A DNA stretch of 64,000 bases from Natribaculum luteum. GTDB lineage: Archaea; Halobacteriota; Halobacteria; Halobacteriales; Natrialbaceae. Under the pieces are notes generated by a model, which saw only the letters and a list, made by a program, of their open reading frames with translations, had not been told where the DNA came from and ran no database searches. A program made the position numbers and the translations under genes. Every line of letters begins with the position of its first letter. Within the stretch, counting starts at the first letter, position 1. This document shows, one piece after another, positions 8,862 to 18,101 of the stretch. The stretch covers positions 248,001-312,000 of the forward strand of contig NZ_CP095398.1 of the NCBI RefSeq assembly GCF_023008545.1, read 5' to 3'.

Positions 8862-10166
8862 ATGGAACGCGATAGCTCGGGCACGGAAATGGAGCGACAG
8901 ATCGACGAATTGGGTATCGACCACGTGTTCGTCGAATTTCCGGACATAAACGGAATCTCCCGGTCGAAGCAGCTTTCCGCCGAGAAGTTTCTTTCGACGT
9001 GGGAGACCGGTCCAACGATGAACCTCGCCGTACTGGTCCAGACGCCCCGGAACGAAGTTCCAGAGGGGTCTGGACTGGCCGAGGAGATTGGCTTCGCGGA
9101 CGGCCGACTCCGACCCCTTCCGGAGACGTTCCGACCTCTTCCGTGGCGTAAGAACGCTGCACGGGTCCTCTGTGATCTTGAGTATCGCGGGGAGCCCGTC
9201 GCGGCTGCGCCACGACAGGTCCTGAATCGATTGCTCGACGAACATGGGCTCGGGATCGATCTGTTCGTCGGCAGCGAACTGGAGTTCTATCTGCTGGAAG
9301 CGACGGATGGAGGGTACGCTCCGGTGACCGACGACAAACACGAGTGTGTCTCGTGGGCGACAGAGGAAGTCGGACCGTTCTACGAGGCGCTCTCGAAGCT
9401 GGGAGAGCAGTACGGCGTGCCACTAGAGTCACTTCAGCACGAACACGGTCCGGGACAACTGGAGGTTCTGTTCGACTACGGAGACCCGCTCTCACAGGCA
9501 GACAGGACGTTCGATTTCAAGCGTCTCGTCAAGCAGACGGCTCGTCTTTCCGACCGATACGCGACGTTCATGGCCAAACCGTTCGCGGACGAGTCGGGAA
9601 GCGGATACCACCTCCACGTGAGCGGGTTCGAGGGCGAAGAGAACGCGTTCGCCGACGGCGACACGCTCTCGGACATGGGACAGTACTTCGTCGGCGGCTT
9701 GATGGAACACGCACCGGCACTCGCTGCTATTGGGACGCCGACGCTCAACGGATTCAAGCGCTACGTCCCTGACGGGTTCGTCCCTTGTACGGCGTCGTGG
9801 GGGTACGACAACCGGCAGACTGCAGTCCGTATTCCCTCTGGAATCGTCCGCGTCGAGAGCCGTATCGGTAGCGCCGACGCCAATCCGTATCTCGTGATTG
9901 CAGCCACTCTCGCAGCCGGCATCGACGGCGTTAGAAACGAACTCGAGCCAGGCGACCCTGTCGAGGGGAATCCTGCTGGACAACGGACGCCGCTCCCGCG
10001 ATCACCATCTCAGGCGCTCGCAGCACTCGAAGCCGACACCGCACTCCGAGAGCTTCTCGGTGAGGACGTGATTCAAGCGTATCTCGCGTCGAAGCGACAG
10101 GAGTTGCAGTCGTTCTGGTCGACTGTCACGCAATGGGAACGCGATCAGTACGTCGAGACGCTCTAG
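8862..10166 (+). CDS. Glutamine synthetase-like gamma-glutamyl(poly)amine ligase (copy 1)
   Basis: This 434-residue protein has the glutamine synthetase catalytic fold with its metal and ATP motifs: GSELEFYLLE, QHEHGPGQLEVLFDYG, GSGYHLHVSGF, NRQTAVRIPSG and ESRIGSADANPYLVIA. The N-terminus IDHVFVEFPDINGISRSKQL matches the PuuA/GlnT-like branch that uses amines rather than ammonia. True GlnA of haloarchaea is normally encoded elsewhere and is more conserved. The predicted reaction is ATP-dependent gamma-glutamylation of putrescine, spermidine, ethanolamine or a similar amine. It is convergent with an aminotransferase (24-base gap), an arrangement repeated at 28.3-31.3 kb. The substrate is inferred, not shown. 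Confidence 0.85.
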   Translation: MERDSSGTEMERQIDELGIDHVFVEFPDINGISRSKQLSAEKFLSTWETGPTMNLAVLVQTPRNEVPEGSGLAEEIGFADGRLRPLPETFRPLPWRKNAARVLCDLEYRGEPVAAAPRQVLNRLLDEHGLGIDLFVGSELEFYLLEATDGGYAPVTDDKHECVSWATEEVGPFYEALSKLGEQYGVPLESLQHEHGPGQLEVLFDYGDPLSQADRTFDFKRLVKQTARLSDRYATFMAKPFADESGSGYHLHVSGFEGEENAFADGDTLSDMGQYFVGGLMEHAPALAAIGTPTLNGFKRYVPDGFVPCTASWGYDNRQTAVRIPSGIVRVESRIGSADANPYLVIAATLAAGIDGVRNELEPGDPVEGNPAGQRTPLPRSPSQALAALEADTALRELLGEDVIQAYLASKRQELQSFWSTVTQWERDQYVETL

Positions 10167-10190
10167 TACCGTTGCGGGACGGTCGTTCCG

Positions 10191-11540
10191 TCAGGACTGT
10201 TGCTCCTCGGCCAGCTTCGGTGCAACGTTCTTGAACGCCTCGATTGTCTCGTCGATGTGCTCCTCGGTGTGCTGGACGCTGATCGTCCACTGCTGGTCAG
10301 CGCTGTGTGGATGGGGCATGACTCCCTGGTTGAGCATGGAGAACCAAAAGTTCTCGTGAAGGCCGTAATCGATGTTGTCGATCCAGTCACGGTAGTTCTC
10401 GATCCGCTTGTCGGTAAAGAGGATGCTTCCCTGAGAGTTGACGTGTTCTACGTGACCCACGATGCCTTCGTCCTCCATGACGTCTTCGTACCCTCGAACC
10501 ATCCGTTCACCAAGCGCATCAACGTGTTCGTAGGCATCTTCGGTGAGGACATCCTTCAACTGTGTGACGAGCGCCTGCAGGACGAGGGGATTGCCGTTGT
10601 ACGTTCCGTAGTGGGCGGCACCGTCGTCGATCCGCTCCATGACTTCCTCTTTACCACCGATCGCACCGACAGGGAAGTTCCCACCAATGGATTTTGCCAT
10701 CGCAACTAGGTCCGGTTCGACGTCGTAGTACTCGGCTGCTCCCCCGGGGGCGACCTTCACCCCTGTTTTCACCTCGTCGAAGATATAGGTGATACCGTAC
10801 TCGTCACAGAGCTCGCGTAACCCCTGCAGGAAGTCCCCGTGCGGCTGGGTCATAGCGACGTTCATCACGATCGGTTCGACGATGAGCGCCCCGATCTCGT
10901 TGATGTTGTCGTGCATGATCTGTTCGACCGCATCCAGATCGTTCCATGGGGCGATCTCGACCGTCTCCGCTACCTTCTCCGGGACGCCTTCGCTCTCGAC
11001 GACACGGGCGGGGCGCTTGGGGTGCCCGCTGAGCCGGCCGGGCGCAGACTTGCTCATGAGCACGTAATCGTGACACCCGTGGTACGACCCCTCTATCTTG
11101 AGGAGCTTGTCCTTGCCCGAGTACGCCCGGGCAATGCGGATGGCGTGCATCGTGCTCTCGGTCCCAGAGTTGGTGAAACGGACCTTGTCCACCAAATCCC
11201 AGCGTTTCTTCAGCTCCGTCGCCGCCTCAGTGAGCAGCTTGTGTGGATGAGTGAAGAGAGTCCCACGCTGGAGCTGCTCGGTCACTGCCTCCGTCACAGC
11301 GGGGTGAGCGTGCCCACTCATCCCAGCGCCGTTGTTCATATCAAAATCCATATACGAATTCCCGTCCACGTCGTGGAGATACACTCCCTGAGCTTTGTCG
11401 ATAAACAACGGATGGGGGTCCCACGCCCGATACGAGCTCGCAACGCCCACCGGGACGTGGTCGCCAGCCTCGCGGTACAGTTTCCTACTCGTCGGAGTCC
11501 GTTCGCGATACTCTGCTTCAACCGATTCCCACAATTGCAT
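10191..11540 (-). CDS. Class III PLP-dependent aminotransferase, glutamate-semialdehyde-mutase-like
   Basis: This 449-residue protein has fold-type I motifs: FTNSGTESTMHAIRIAR, GSYHGCHDYVL, IFDEVKTGVKVAPGG with the PLP-contacting Asp, and the Schiff-base lysine in AMAKSIGGNFPVGA. Its closest look-alikes are glutamate-1-semialdehyde 2,1-aminomutase relatives, but the setting points to an amine or omega-amino-acid transaminase, for example acting on beta-alanine. I chose the ATG at 11540 because a TATA-like CTATATTAAC lies about 30 bases upstream; the GTG at 11549 adds three residues. It is convergent with the ligase at 8862 and divergent from the amidohydrolase at 11711. Confidence 0.85.
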   Translation of the reverse strand: MQLWESVEAEYRERTPTSRKLYREAGDHVPVGVASSYRAWDPHPLFIDKAQGVYLHDVDGNSYMDFDMNNGAGMSGHAHPAVTEAVTEQLQRGTLFTHPHKLLTEAATELKKRWDLVDKVRFTNSGTESTMHAIRIARAYSGKDKLLKIEGSYHGCHDYVLMSKSAPGRLSGHPKRPARVVESEGVPEKVAETVEIAPWNDLDAVEQIMHDNINEIGALIVEPIVMNVAMTQPHGDFLQGLRELCDEYGITYIFDEVKTGVKVAPGGAAEYYDVEPDLVAMAKSIGGNFPVGAIGGKEEVMERIDDGAAHYGTYNGNPLVLQALVTQLKDVLTEDAYEHVDALGERMVRGYEDVMEDEGIVGHVEHVNSQGSILFTDKRIENYRDWIDNIDYGLHENFWFSMLNQGVMPHPHSADQQWTISVQHTEEHIDETIEAFKNVAPKLAEEQQS

Positions 11541-11662
11541 TGCAACCACCGGTTAGAGGTACTTGTTAATATAGCTCATGGTTGTACCATAGGTTCTCCG
11601 TCTGTTCTGTACCGGGCGTTCCGTCCTCGGACCGGTCGCTGGACTCGATCGGTGTGCAGAAT

Positions 11663-11671
11663 AGTTTATAC
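11663..11671 (+). promoter_or_regulatory. TATA-like box for the amidohydrolase gene at 11711
   Basis: AGTTTATAC lies 40-48 bases before the chosen ATG and would give a leader of about 20 bases. This supports 11711 over an upstream in-frame start at 11582. Confidence 0.4.
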
Positions 11672-11710
11672 GACTCTCTCACAAACAACCACTGGGTTCA
11701 GAATCCGACT

Positions 11711-12838
11711 ATGAGTGAAACCAACGAGCTCACCGTCTTCTGGGACGACCGATGTCTTGACCACGAACCCCCCGCGGGGGAGTTCGAAGCGGAGTGGACC
11801 GGCCGCCTCGCCGTTAAGGAACCACACCCCGACCGCTCGGAACGCATTCAAAACATCCGTCACATAATCGAGCAGACAATCACCGATCAGGTCACGTGGG
11901 CCGAGGTATCGCCGGCGACCCGTATACAGCTCGAGCGCGTCCACGATCCGGCGTATATCGACGAGTTCAAAGCGTTCTGCGAGACTGGTGGTGGACGTCT
12001 GACGGTCGAGACGGGAGCCAACGAGGCGAGCTACCCTGCCGCCGAACATGCCGCTGGAGCGGCGGTTCAGGCGGCCAAACACGCACTCGAGCACGGCCTG
12101 CAGAACATCCCGTACGCTCTCGTCAGACCGAGCGGACACCACGCCCAGCCCGCACAGGCCGACGGCTTCTGTTTCTTCAATAATGTGGCCGTCGCTGCCG
12201 AACACGTACTCGAGACGACAGAGACAGAGCGCGTGGTGATTTTCGACTGGGACGTCCACCACGGAAACGGGACACAGGAGTGTTTCTACGAACGCGACGA
12301 CGTACTCGTTATCGGCATCCACAACGACCACTGGTCGTGGGATCCGGAAGCGCATCCGCAGACGGGTGACGTCGACGAGCACGGTCGTGGCGCTGGCGAG
12401 GGATACAACCTGAACGTCCCGCTCCCACCCGGGACCGGCGACGAGGGCTACGAGTACGCCATCGATCGAATCGTCGAGCCGGTCGTTACCGACTTCGATC
12501 CGGACCTCATCATCGCCAGTGCGGGCCAAGATGGTGGCACTGTCGATCCGCTGGGTCGAAACGTACTCACCAAGGATGGGTTCGAGATGCTGGGCCGGCG
12601 GGTCCGCGAACTCGCCGCGGCTACTGCTGGTGGTAGGCTGGCGCTGATCCAGGAGGGGGGCTACCAGATCAGTCATCTCGCGTACGCCACGCTAGGCGTC
12701 CTCGAGGGCGTGCTGGAATGCGAGACGGGAATCGAGGACCCGATGGCGTGGATGGACGAGGATTTCGACTCCGCCCGACGAGCCGTCGACGACGTTGCCG
12801 ACTACTACGCCACGTACTGGCCTCTGACGCAACGGTAG
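11711..12838 (+). CDS. Histone deacetylase-fold amidohydrolase, probable acetylpolyamine deacetylase
   Basis: This 375-residue zinc enzyme has the arginase/HDAC fold. The tandem histidines are in RPSGHHAQPAQADGFCFFNN, and the metal site shows as FDWDVHHGNGTQ and SAGQDGG. Family members remove acetyl groups from lysines or small amines; bacterial acetylpolyamine amidohydrolases are close relatives. Set among a Pot-type transporter, a gamma-glutamyl ligase and amine oxidases, deacetylation of acetylated polyamines or a related amide is the likeliest role. The usual phenylalanine of SAGFDAH is replaced by Gln-Asp-Gly-Gly, as in class II-like members. Upstream in-frame sequence to 11582 lacks family similarity. 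Confidence 0.85.
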   Translation: MSETNELTVFWDDRCLDHEPPAGEFEAEWTGRLAVKEPHPDRSERIQNIRHIIEQTITDQVTWAEVSPATRIQLERVHDPAYIDEFKAFCETGGGRLTVETGANEASYPAAEHAAGAAVQAAKHALEHGLQNIPYALVRPSGHHAQPAQADGFCFFNNVAVAAEHVLETTETERVVIFDWDVHHGNGTQECFYERDDVLVIGIHNDHWSWDPEAHPQTGDVDEHGRGAGEGYNLNVPLPPGTGDEGYEYAIDRIVEPVVTDFDPDLIIASAGQDGGTVDPLGRNVLTKDGFEMLGRRVRELAAATAGGRLALIQEGGYQISHLAYATLGVLEGVLECETGIEDPMAWMDEDFDSARRAVDDVADYYATYWPLTQR

Positions 12839-13311
12839 CGACAGGAAGAGAGACAACAGCGACCAGCAGGCAACGACGGCTCGCCTCCGTGGCTCCCCGT
12901 TTCGTGGTTTCGTCGTGGGCCGTGTGATCTCGCTACATTATTCATATCACTGAAGAAAATAGCTGTAGGTGACCGATGGAGTCCATCTCGCATCAAGTGT
13001 TCCGACGCAAGCTTCGGAAACTCAGCTACGAACCCGTCATGGTCTTCGTGGCCGACCTCTGGCGTGCCGGGGATGGGAGACGCAGATCGACTGCCGGGTG
13101 ATCACTGTGACACGGTCAGCCGAATCGAGGTCGCAGATGCGTCGTGAGCGACTCGCCGTCAAGGACAGAAGCATCTGGTTCCGAATCTAGCCGGAACGGG
13201 CCGACGCCGTCATCACGCGAAGGGACGGAACACGTATCACAGGTGCCGAGGAGGCAGATGTCGACACGCTCGACACCGCGACTCGCCATGAAAGGTATCC
13301 ACCTACCCGAC

Positions 13312-13633
13312 GAGGCTGTCAAATACCAGATCGAAGCGCTCGGAACCGCGGATGGAGTCCAGGCTGTCTGGGAATTCGAAAGTCACGAGTTCCGCCGCCA
13401 TGCGGGGACGTACAACGGGTTCAAACGAGCTATCCGTTCGAGAACCTGCTCGGCCCACAGCACACCGAGTACGGCCCGGCGTCAGATTCGGGTCGGGGGT
13501 GAGACAGAGTGTGACGGCAACTGGTGCAGACGGTGAACAGTCGAGTTACGTGTTCACGCTGGTGAGTAAGTGTGAAGACGGCAACCGCTGCTGGCGGACG
13601 AATGGACTCGCCGACCAGAATGCGAGACGGTAA
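13312..13633 (+). pseudogene. Relic of a DUF4864/NTF2-like small protein
   Basis: In one frame KYQIEALGTADGVQAVWEFE is followed by SHEFRRHAGTYNGFKRAIRS, like the start of DUF4864-type proteins. After a frameshift near 13440-13500 a second frame gives VTATGADGEQSSYVFTLVSK and then GNRCWRTNGL, like their C-terminal beta-strands. The two halves fit one decayed gene. The rest of the gap from 12839 to 13311 shows nothing I can support. Confidence 0.45.
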
Positions 13634-13663
13634 CGCACGTGCCCTCTGGAGAGTTACCGACTA

Positions 13664-14482
13664 TCAGTTTCGGAAGTAGAGACTGACAGCGATAACTAGC
13701 ATGCTAATGACGAGTGCGACGGTGCTGATCGCGTTGATGACCGGTGACTGCGAGCGTTGGATGGTCGAAAAGATGTACACGGGAAGCGTGTTCTCCACGC
13801 CACTGGTGAAGAACGCGATCAGGAAATCGTCGAACGAGAGAGTGAACGCGAACAGTGCGCCGCTGATGATCCCGGGCGCCAGGAGCGGTAGGGTGACTCT
13901 CCGATAGGTCGTCCATTTACTTGCGCCCAAGTCACGTGCAGCCTCCTCCAGCGTCGGGTCGAATCCCGCGAGCCGAGAACTCACAGTCACCAGCACGAAT
14001 GGGACCACGAACACCAGTTGGCCGATGATAACGGTCCTGAGCGAGCGGGAAATCTCGAGGTAATTGAACATCATCAAAAGGGCGACGCCGAGGATAAGCC
14101 CCGGAATGGTCATCGGGGCGATGACGAGCATCCGATACGTCTGCTTCAGCCGGAAGTTGTGTCGCACGAGCGCAATGGCCCCGAGCGTTCCGAGTACCGT
14201 CCCGAAGAACGTCACGAACAGGGCGACCCACAGACTGTTGATCGTCGCGTTGATCGCTGACGGTGTCTCAAGCAGCGTCTGGTACCACTCAAGGGTAAAC
14301 CCGTCCCATGGGAACCCCGAGAAAGACCCCTTCTCGAACGAGAAGAGCACGATAACGATAATCGGCGTATAGAGAAACAGAATGACGAGGACAGCCCAGA
14401 CTCGCATCCAGTGTCTCTCAACTAGTCGGACCGCTTTCGAGAACCTGTTCTCCTTCGTCGACGGTGGGTTATCAGTACTCAT
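13664..14482 (-). CDS. potC: PotC-type ABC transporter permease (locus A)
   Basis: This 272-residue permease has about six membrane helices and the binding-protein-dependent transport motif EEAARDLGASKWTTYRRVTLP (at about two thirds of the length, 21-residue loop that contacts the ATPase). The N-terminus WAVLVILFLYTPIIVIVLFS and the following Phe-Ser-Gly-Phe-Pro segment are typical of PotC. It starts one base after the stop of the PotB gene, so the two are translationally coupled. With PotB it forms the membrane channel of an importer for polyamines or similar cations. The C-terminus is slightly short, ending SLYFRN. Confidence 0.88.
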   Translation of the reverse strand: MSTDNPPSTKENRFSKAVRLVERHWMRVWAVLVILFLYTPIIVIVLFSFEKGSFSGFPWDGFTLEWYQTLLETPSAINATINSLWVALFVTFFGTVLGTLGAIALVRHNFRLKQTYRMLVIAPMTIPGLILGVALLMMFNYLEISRSLRTVIIGQLVFVVPFVLVTVSSRLAGFDPTLEEAARDLGASKWTTYRRVTLPLLAPGIISGALFAFTLSFDDFLIAFFTSGVENTLPVYIFSTIQRSQSPVINAISTVALVISMLVIAVSLYFRN

Positions 14483-14483
14483 A

Positions 14484-15386
14484 TCAGAACAGCTCCTCCA
14501 GGTCGGCGTGGCGCAGTAGCAGTCCGAGAGTGAGCACCACGATAAACATCAGGATGCTCCCCAGTGCGGCGCCGGCGGGCCAGTCTGCACCGAATCCGAA
14601 CTCGTACTGGATGCGCGTTCCCACGAACGGGATGCCGCCGCCGAGCAGCGACGGGACGACGAACGCCCCCATGCTAAAGATGAATACAAAGATTGTCCCA
14701 GCAAGTAATCCAGGAACAGACAGTGGCAAGATGACGCGAGTGAACACCGCTATTCGGGAGGCACCCAGGTCACGGGCGGCCTCAAGGAGTACGTCGTCGA
14801 TGTTCTCAAGAGACGAGTACAGTGGCAGTATCATGAAGGGAAGCCAGAGGTAGACCAGTCCCAACCAGATGGCGAACCGCGAATTAAGGATCCAGGACAG
14901 CGGTTCGTTGATGATGCCGATACGCATGAGAATCGTATTGAAAACGCCATCCTTCGAGAGGATGATTCGCCAGCCGAAGATGCGAACGACGTAGTTAGTC
15001 CAGAAGGGGACAATGACGATTGCGGCGAGTTGATTCTTGTACTGACCACCGTACTTTGCCATGAAGTAGGCGATGGGGAACGCGATAATTCCCGTCGAGA
15101 TCGTCGACAGGGTTGCAATTATCGTAGTCGTCTTGAATGCACTTATGTTCTGGTGCTTGGTGATCCCGTCGATGAAGTTGGAGAGACCGTAATCATGGAT
15201 GAGGTTGTAGTTCTCCATCGCCATCGTTGAGATCATGAACATAATAAACAGTGGACCGAGGAAGAAAATCCCTTCGAGCAGTAACACCGGTCCGGCGGTA
15301 GCTATCAGCGTGATGTACTCGTTGTCGGTAAACTCGTCGAAACTGTTAGAAAGAGAGTCCGAAGTCTGTTTGACGCTACCTGCCAT
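14484..15386 (-). CDS. potB: PotB-type ABC transporter permease (locus A)
   Basis: This 300-residue permease has six predicted helices and the EAA loop LLEAARDLGASRIAVFTRVI. The segment FWTNYVVRIFGWRIIL is typical of PotB/PotH. I prefer the ATG at 15386 over 15401 because a GGAGG-like sequence sits about 7-12 bases before it. It is followed one base later by potC and preceded, after about 190 bases, by the gene for the binding protein. It is expected to pair with potC and the divergently encoded ATPase at 16889. The substrate is inferred from family only. Confidence 0.88.
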   Translation of the reverse strand: MAGSVKQTSDSLSNSFDEFTDNEYITLIATAGPVLLLEGIFFLGPLFIMFMISTMAMENYNLIHDYGLSNFIDGITKHQNISAFKTTTIIATLSTISTGIIAFPIAYFMAKYGGQYKNQLAAIVIVPFWTNYVVRIFGWRIILSKDGVFNTILMRIGIINEPLSWILNSRFAIWLGLVYLWLPFMILPLYSSLENIDDVLLEAARDLGASRIAVFTRVILPLSVPGLLAGTIFVFIFSMGAFVVPSLLGGGIPFVGTRIQYEFGFGADWPAGAALGSILMFIVVLTLGLLLRHADLEELF

Positions 15387-15579
15387 CGTGATCTCCTCCA
15401 TCCCGCTGAATTGGTATTCGGGATTGCGGCCAGTGCTGTAGTGTCATACCATGGCGTGGAACAGGATAGTAAATAAACGTTATGGGTTTTCGGGGGAGCA
15501 ACCGAGACGCAGGGACCCGAGAGCCCACGCTGTGACGGTGGACAGTATCGTCCCGATATCGAGAAGGTGGGTTTCTGAC

Positions 15580-16752
15580 TCAGATGCCCGAGCTTGCCTT
15601 CGCGGATGACCAGATATCCAGCCACTTGTCCTGCTGAGGGGAAATCTTGTACTGGACGAGGTTCTGGAGGAGCGTATCCGTCGCCTCGAACCCTTTGTCT
15701 TCGTACATCATGATCTTCTTCTGTTCTTCCTCGCTGAACTGGTCGAACGCTTCGGTGTTCACCGGTGCTCCCTTGGAACTCGCGTCTTCCCAACAGATAG
15801 AGTATTGACCTTCAGGAGTCATACAGGCGTTGATGTACTCGTTCGCGAGGTCGCGGCTCAGATTGGGGTTATTGACGAGACAGAGTCCCTCGGTCCAATA
15901 CCAGCCACCGACATCGGGTGGATACATGATCTTCATCCAGTCGTTCCCTTCCGCTCTGATCTGGCTGAGGCCGAAGTTCCCGGTTCCGAACACGAGATTA
16001 GCATTCCCCTGGAGCATATCCTGCCGAAACGCTGCCGCTCCACCATGGATCGCCACCGCGTTGTTGAACATCTGCACCAACGTTTCCTCGAGCGTTTCGA
16101 GTTGGGAGTCCGAGAGTTCGATATCCATCGGGTTATTGTCCCCGATATCGAAGATTTGCATGATCACCAGTGGAATGACCCACGTCGGCCAGTCCGCTAG
16201 CGTCACCTCTCCCTCGAACGTCCCGTCCCAGACGGCTTCGTACCCTTTCTCCTCCAGTACACTGACGTCGACTTCGTTGTCGTTGTAGCCGAGCCCGCCC
16301 CAGCCCCACCGAGGCGGAACCGCATACATGTTGTCCTCGTGAGTGAAGGTGGGGTACGGCCATTTAAACTGGTCAATCCAGTTGTTGGTGCTCGGATAAT
16401 CGTCCTTCTCGACCGGTATGATCGTGTCGGCCCTGGCATTACGCAACGCCCACGTGTTATCGAGAAGTAGGATGTCGAACTGCTGGGTACCGCCACCCTG
16501 GAGCGTGTTGAACCCGTCGACGTCACTCGAGATCAGTTTTAGGTTGACCGTGGCCCCGGTCTGTTCCTCAATTCTCTTGGCAATCCCTTCATAACCGGCC
16601 CACGAGAGGACGTTGAGTGTCTCGCCTGCGAAGTCACCGCCACCTCCGCCACTGGTATCTCCGCCAACACAGCCAGCAAGTGCCGCCGCCCCAGCAACTG
16701 TAGCACCTTCCAGTACCTGTCTCCGGTTCAATATCATGTCTTGGTTTCTCAT
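15580..16752 (-). CDS. potD: PotD-type solute-binding lipoprotein (locus A)
   Basis: This 390-residue extracellular binding protein starts with a Tat-type signal (NRRQVLEGATVAGAAALAGC) whose lipobox cysteine anchors it to the membrane outside. A Gly-rich linker follows, then the bilobal fold with LNVLSWAGYEGIAKRIEEQT, as in spermidine/putrescine-binding PotD and related proteins. It is the first gene of the potDBC unit on this strand, and the ATPase is divergent at 16889. I chose the ATG at 16752; earlier ATGs add residues before the twin-arginine motif with no clear value. A second binding protein at 34370 is only distantly similar, so the two transporters may differ in substrate. Confidence 0.88.
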   Translation of the reverse strand: MRNQDMILNRRQVLEGATVAGAAALAGCVGGDTSGGGGGDFAGETLNVLSWAGYEGIAKRIEEQTGATVNLKLISSDVDGFNTLQGGGTQQFDILLLDNTWALRNARADTIIPVEKDDYPSTNNWIDQFKWPYPTFTHEDNMYAVPPRWGWGGLGYNDNEVDVSVLEEKGYEAVWDGTFEGEVTLADWPTWVIPLVIMQIFDIGDNNPMDIELSDSQLETLEETLVQMFNNAVAIHGGAAAFRQDMLQGNANLVFGTGNFGLSQIRAEGNDWMKIMYPPDVGGWYWTEGLCLVNNPNLSRDLANEYINACMTPEGQYSICWEDASSKGAPVNTEAFDQFSEEEQKKIMMYEDKGFEATDTLLQNLVQYKISPQQDKWLDIWSSAKASSGI

Positions 16753-16877
16753 GGCACATAAACACGATTTAGTCACCCGTATTTAGACTTTTTCTAGTAT
16801 TTTCGATAATATCGTGCCCAGATCTCTGAGACAGTCAGTTCGGGCAGACCACCAATATTATTATCTGTTTGCAATAG

Positions 16878-16883
16878 AAGGAG
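16878..16883 (+). promoter_or_regulatory. Shine-Dalgarno sequence for potA
   Basis: AAGGAG lies 5 bases before the ATG at 16889, a clear ribosome site in a window where many genes lack one. It fixes the start and rules out the upstream in-frame codons from 16814. Confidence 0.6.
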
Positions 16884-16888
16884 TAACC

Positions 16889-17980
16889 ATGGAGGGAAAA
16901 GGCAGCGTTCGTCTCGAAGGCCTTCGGAAGGAGTTCGGTGACGTCGTCGCCGTCGACGGAATCGATCTCGAGATCAACGCCGGAGAGTTCTTCACGCTAC
17001 TCGGCCCATCAGGCTGTGGGAAGACGACCACACTTCGGTGTATCGCGGGACTGGAGACTCCCACGGCAGGACGCATCTCGATCAGCGGCGACGACGTAAC
17101 TCACCTGCGGGCGAACAACCGAAACACGAGTATCGTCTTTCAGGAATGGGCGCTGTTCCCACATATGTCGGTGGGTGAGAACATCTCGTTCGGCCTCGAG
17201 ATGAACGATGTCACTAAATCCGAGCGAGAAGAACGAGTGAAGGACGCCCTCGAACTGGTCGAACTATCTGGCTACCAGGACCGCAAGGTTTCGGCGCTCT
17301 CAGGCGGGCAAAAACAGCGGATCGCCATGGCCCGGTCACTTGTCATCGAGCCAGATGTGTTGCTCCTGGACGAACCTCTGGCGAGCCTCGATAGAAGCCT
17401 CAGTGAGCGTCTCCAGGTGGAATTAAAGAACATTCAGGACGATCTCGGAGTTACCTTCATTTACGTGACCCACGACCAGGAGGAAGCGCTCACCATGAGC
17501 GACCGGATCGCCGTGATGAACGACGGGAAGGTCGAACAGGTCGGTCCGGTGACGGAGCTGTACGAACACCCAAAGAGTACGTTCGTCGCCGAATTCCTCG
17601 GCGAGACCAACCTGTTCGAAGGGACGGCCCACCGGGAGAACGGTCACATCAAGCTGGATTGCGACGAGATCAACGTCGAACTCAATACCGGTGCCGTGGA
17701 CAGTGACAGGCTTGCGGACAACGCATCCTGCGCGTTTACGGTTCGCCCGGAAAGTATGATAATTCCAGAGGAGGGAGAAGAAGAGTGCGACAACATGTGG
17801 ACGGGGACAGTCCAGGACGCGATATACAAAGGGTCAACAACCCTGTACGAGATCGATGTTGGCGACCGAATTCTGAAAGTCCAACAGCAGCGATCGAACA
17901 GCGTGCGGATGTATAGTGAGGGTGACCAACTGAGTGTTGGCTTTAATTCGAACGACGGTGAAGTCATCAGAGAACCATGA
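16889..17980 (+). CDS. potA: PotA-type ABC transporter ATPase (locus A)
   Basis: This 363-residue ATPase has Walker A GPSGCGKTTTLR, the signature LSGGQKQRIAMARSL, Walker B VLLLDEPLASLD and the switch histidine in YVTHDQEEALT. A C-terminal TOBE-like domain (from about residue 250) is typical of PotA/UgpC-type subunits. It is divergent from potDBC across about 135 bases, so a shared regulatory region is likely. It energises import by the permeases at 13664 and 14484. The next gene, an FAD oxidase, begins about 120 bases downstream on the same strand, which suggests that uptake and oxidation are co-expressed. Confidence 0.9.
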   Translation: MEGKGSVRLEGLRKEFGDVVAVDGIDLEINAGEFFTLLGPSGCGKTTTLRCIAGLETPTAGRISISGDDVTHLRANNRNTSIVFQEWALFPHMSVGENISFGLEMNDVTKSEREERVKDALELVELSGYQDRKVSALSGGQKQRIAMARSLVIEPDVLLLDEPLASLDRSLSERLQVELKNIQDDLGVTFIYVTHDQEEALTMSDRIAVMNDGKVEQVGPVTELYEHPKSTFVAEFLGETNLFEGTAHRENGHIKLDCDEINVELNTGAVDSDRLADNASCAFTVRPESMIIPEEGEEECDNMWTGTVQDAIYKGSTTLYEIDVGDRILKVQQQRSNSVRMYSEGDQLSVGFNSNDGEVIREP

Positions 17981-18101
17981 GACCACCATTGCACGTCCAT
18001 TACTGGAAGCAACGCGATCGATGGTTGCGCTGGTCAAAGAAGAAACCCCTGTCAGGCGAGGAACGAGGCAAAGACAAGAGGGACACGTCAGCGTGACTCT
18101 G

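Noticed and set aside
8862-10166. Annotation as ammonia-assimilating GlnA
   Set aside because: The N-terminus, two diverged copies and the neighbours fit the gamma-glutamyl-amine ligase branch better. The distinction still needs a tree.
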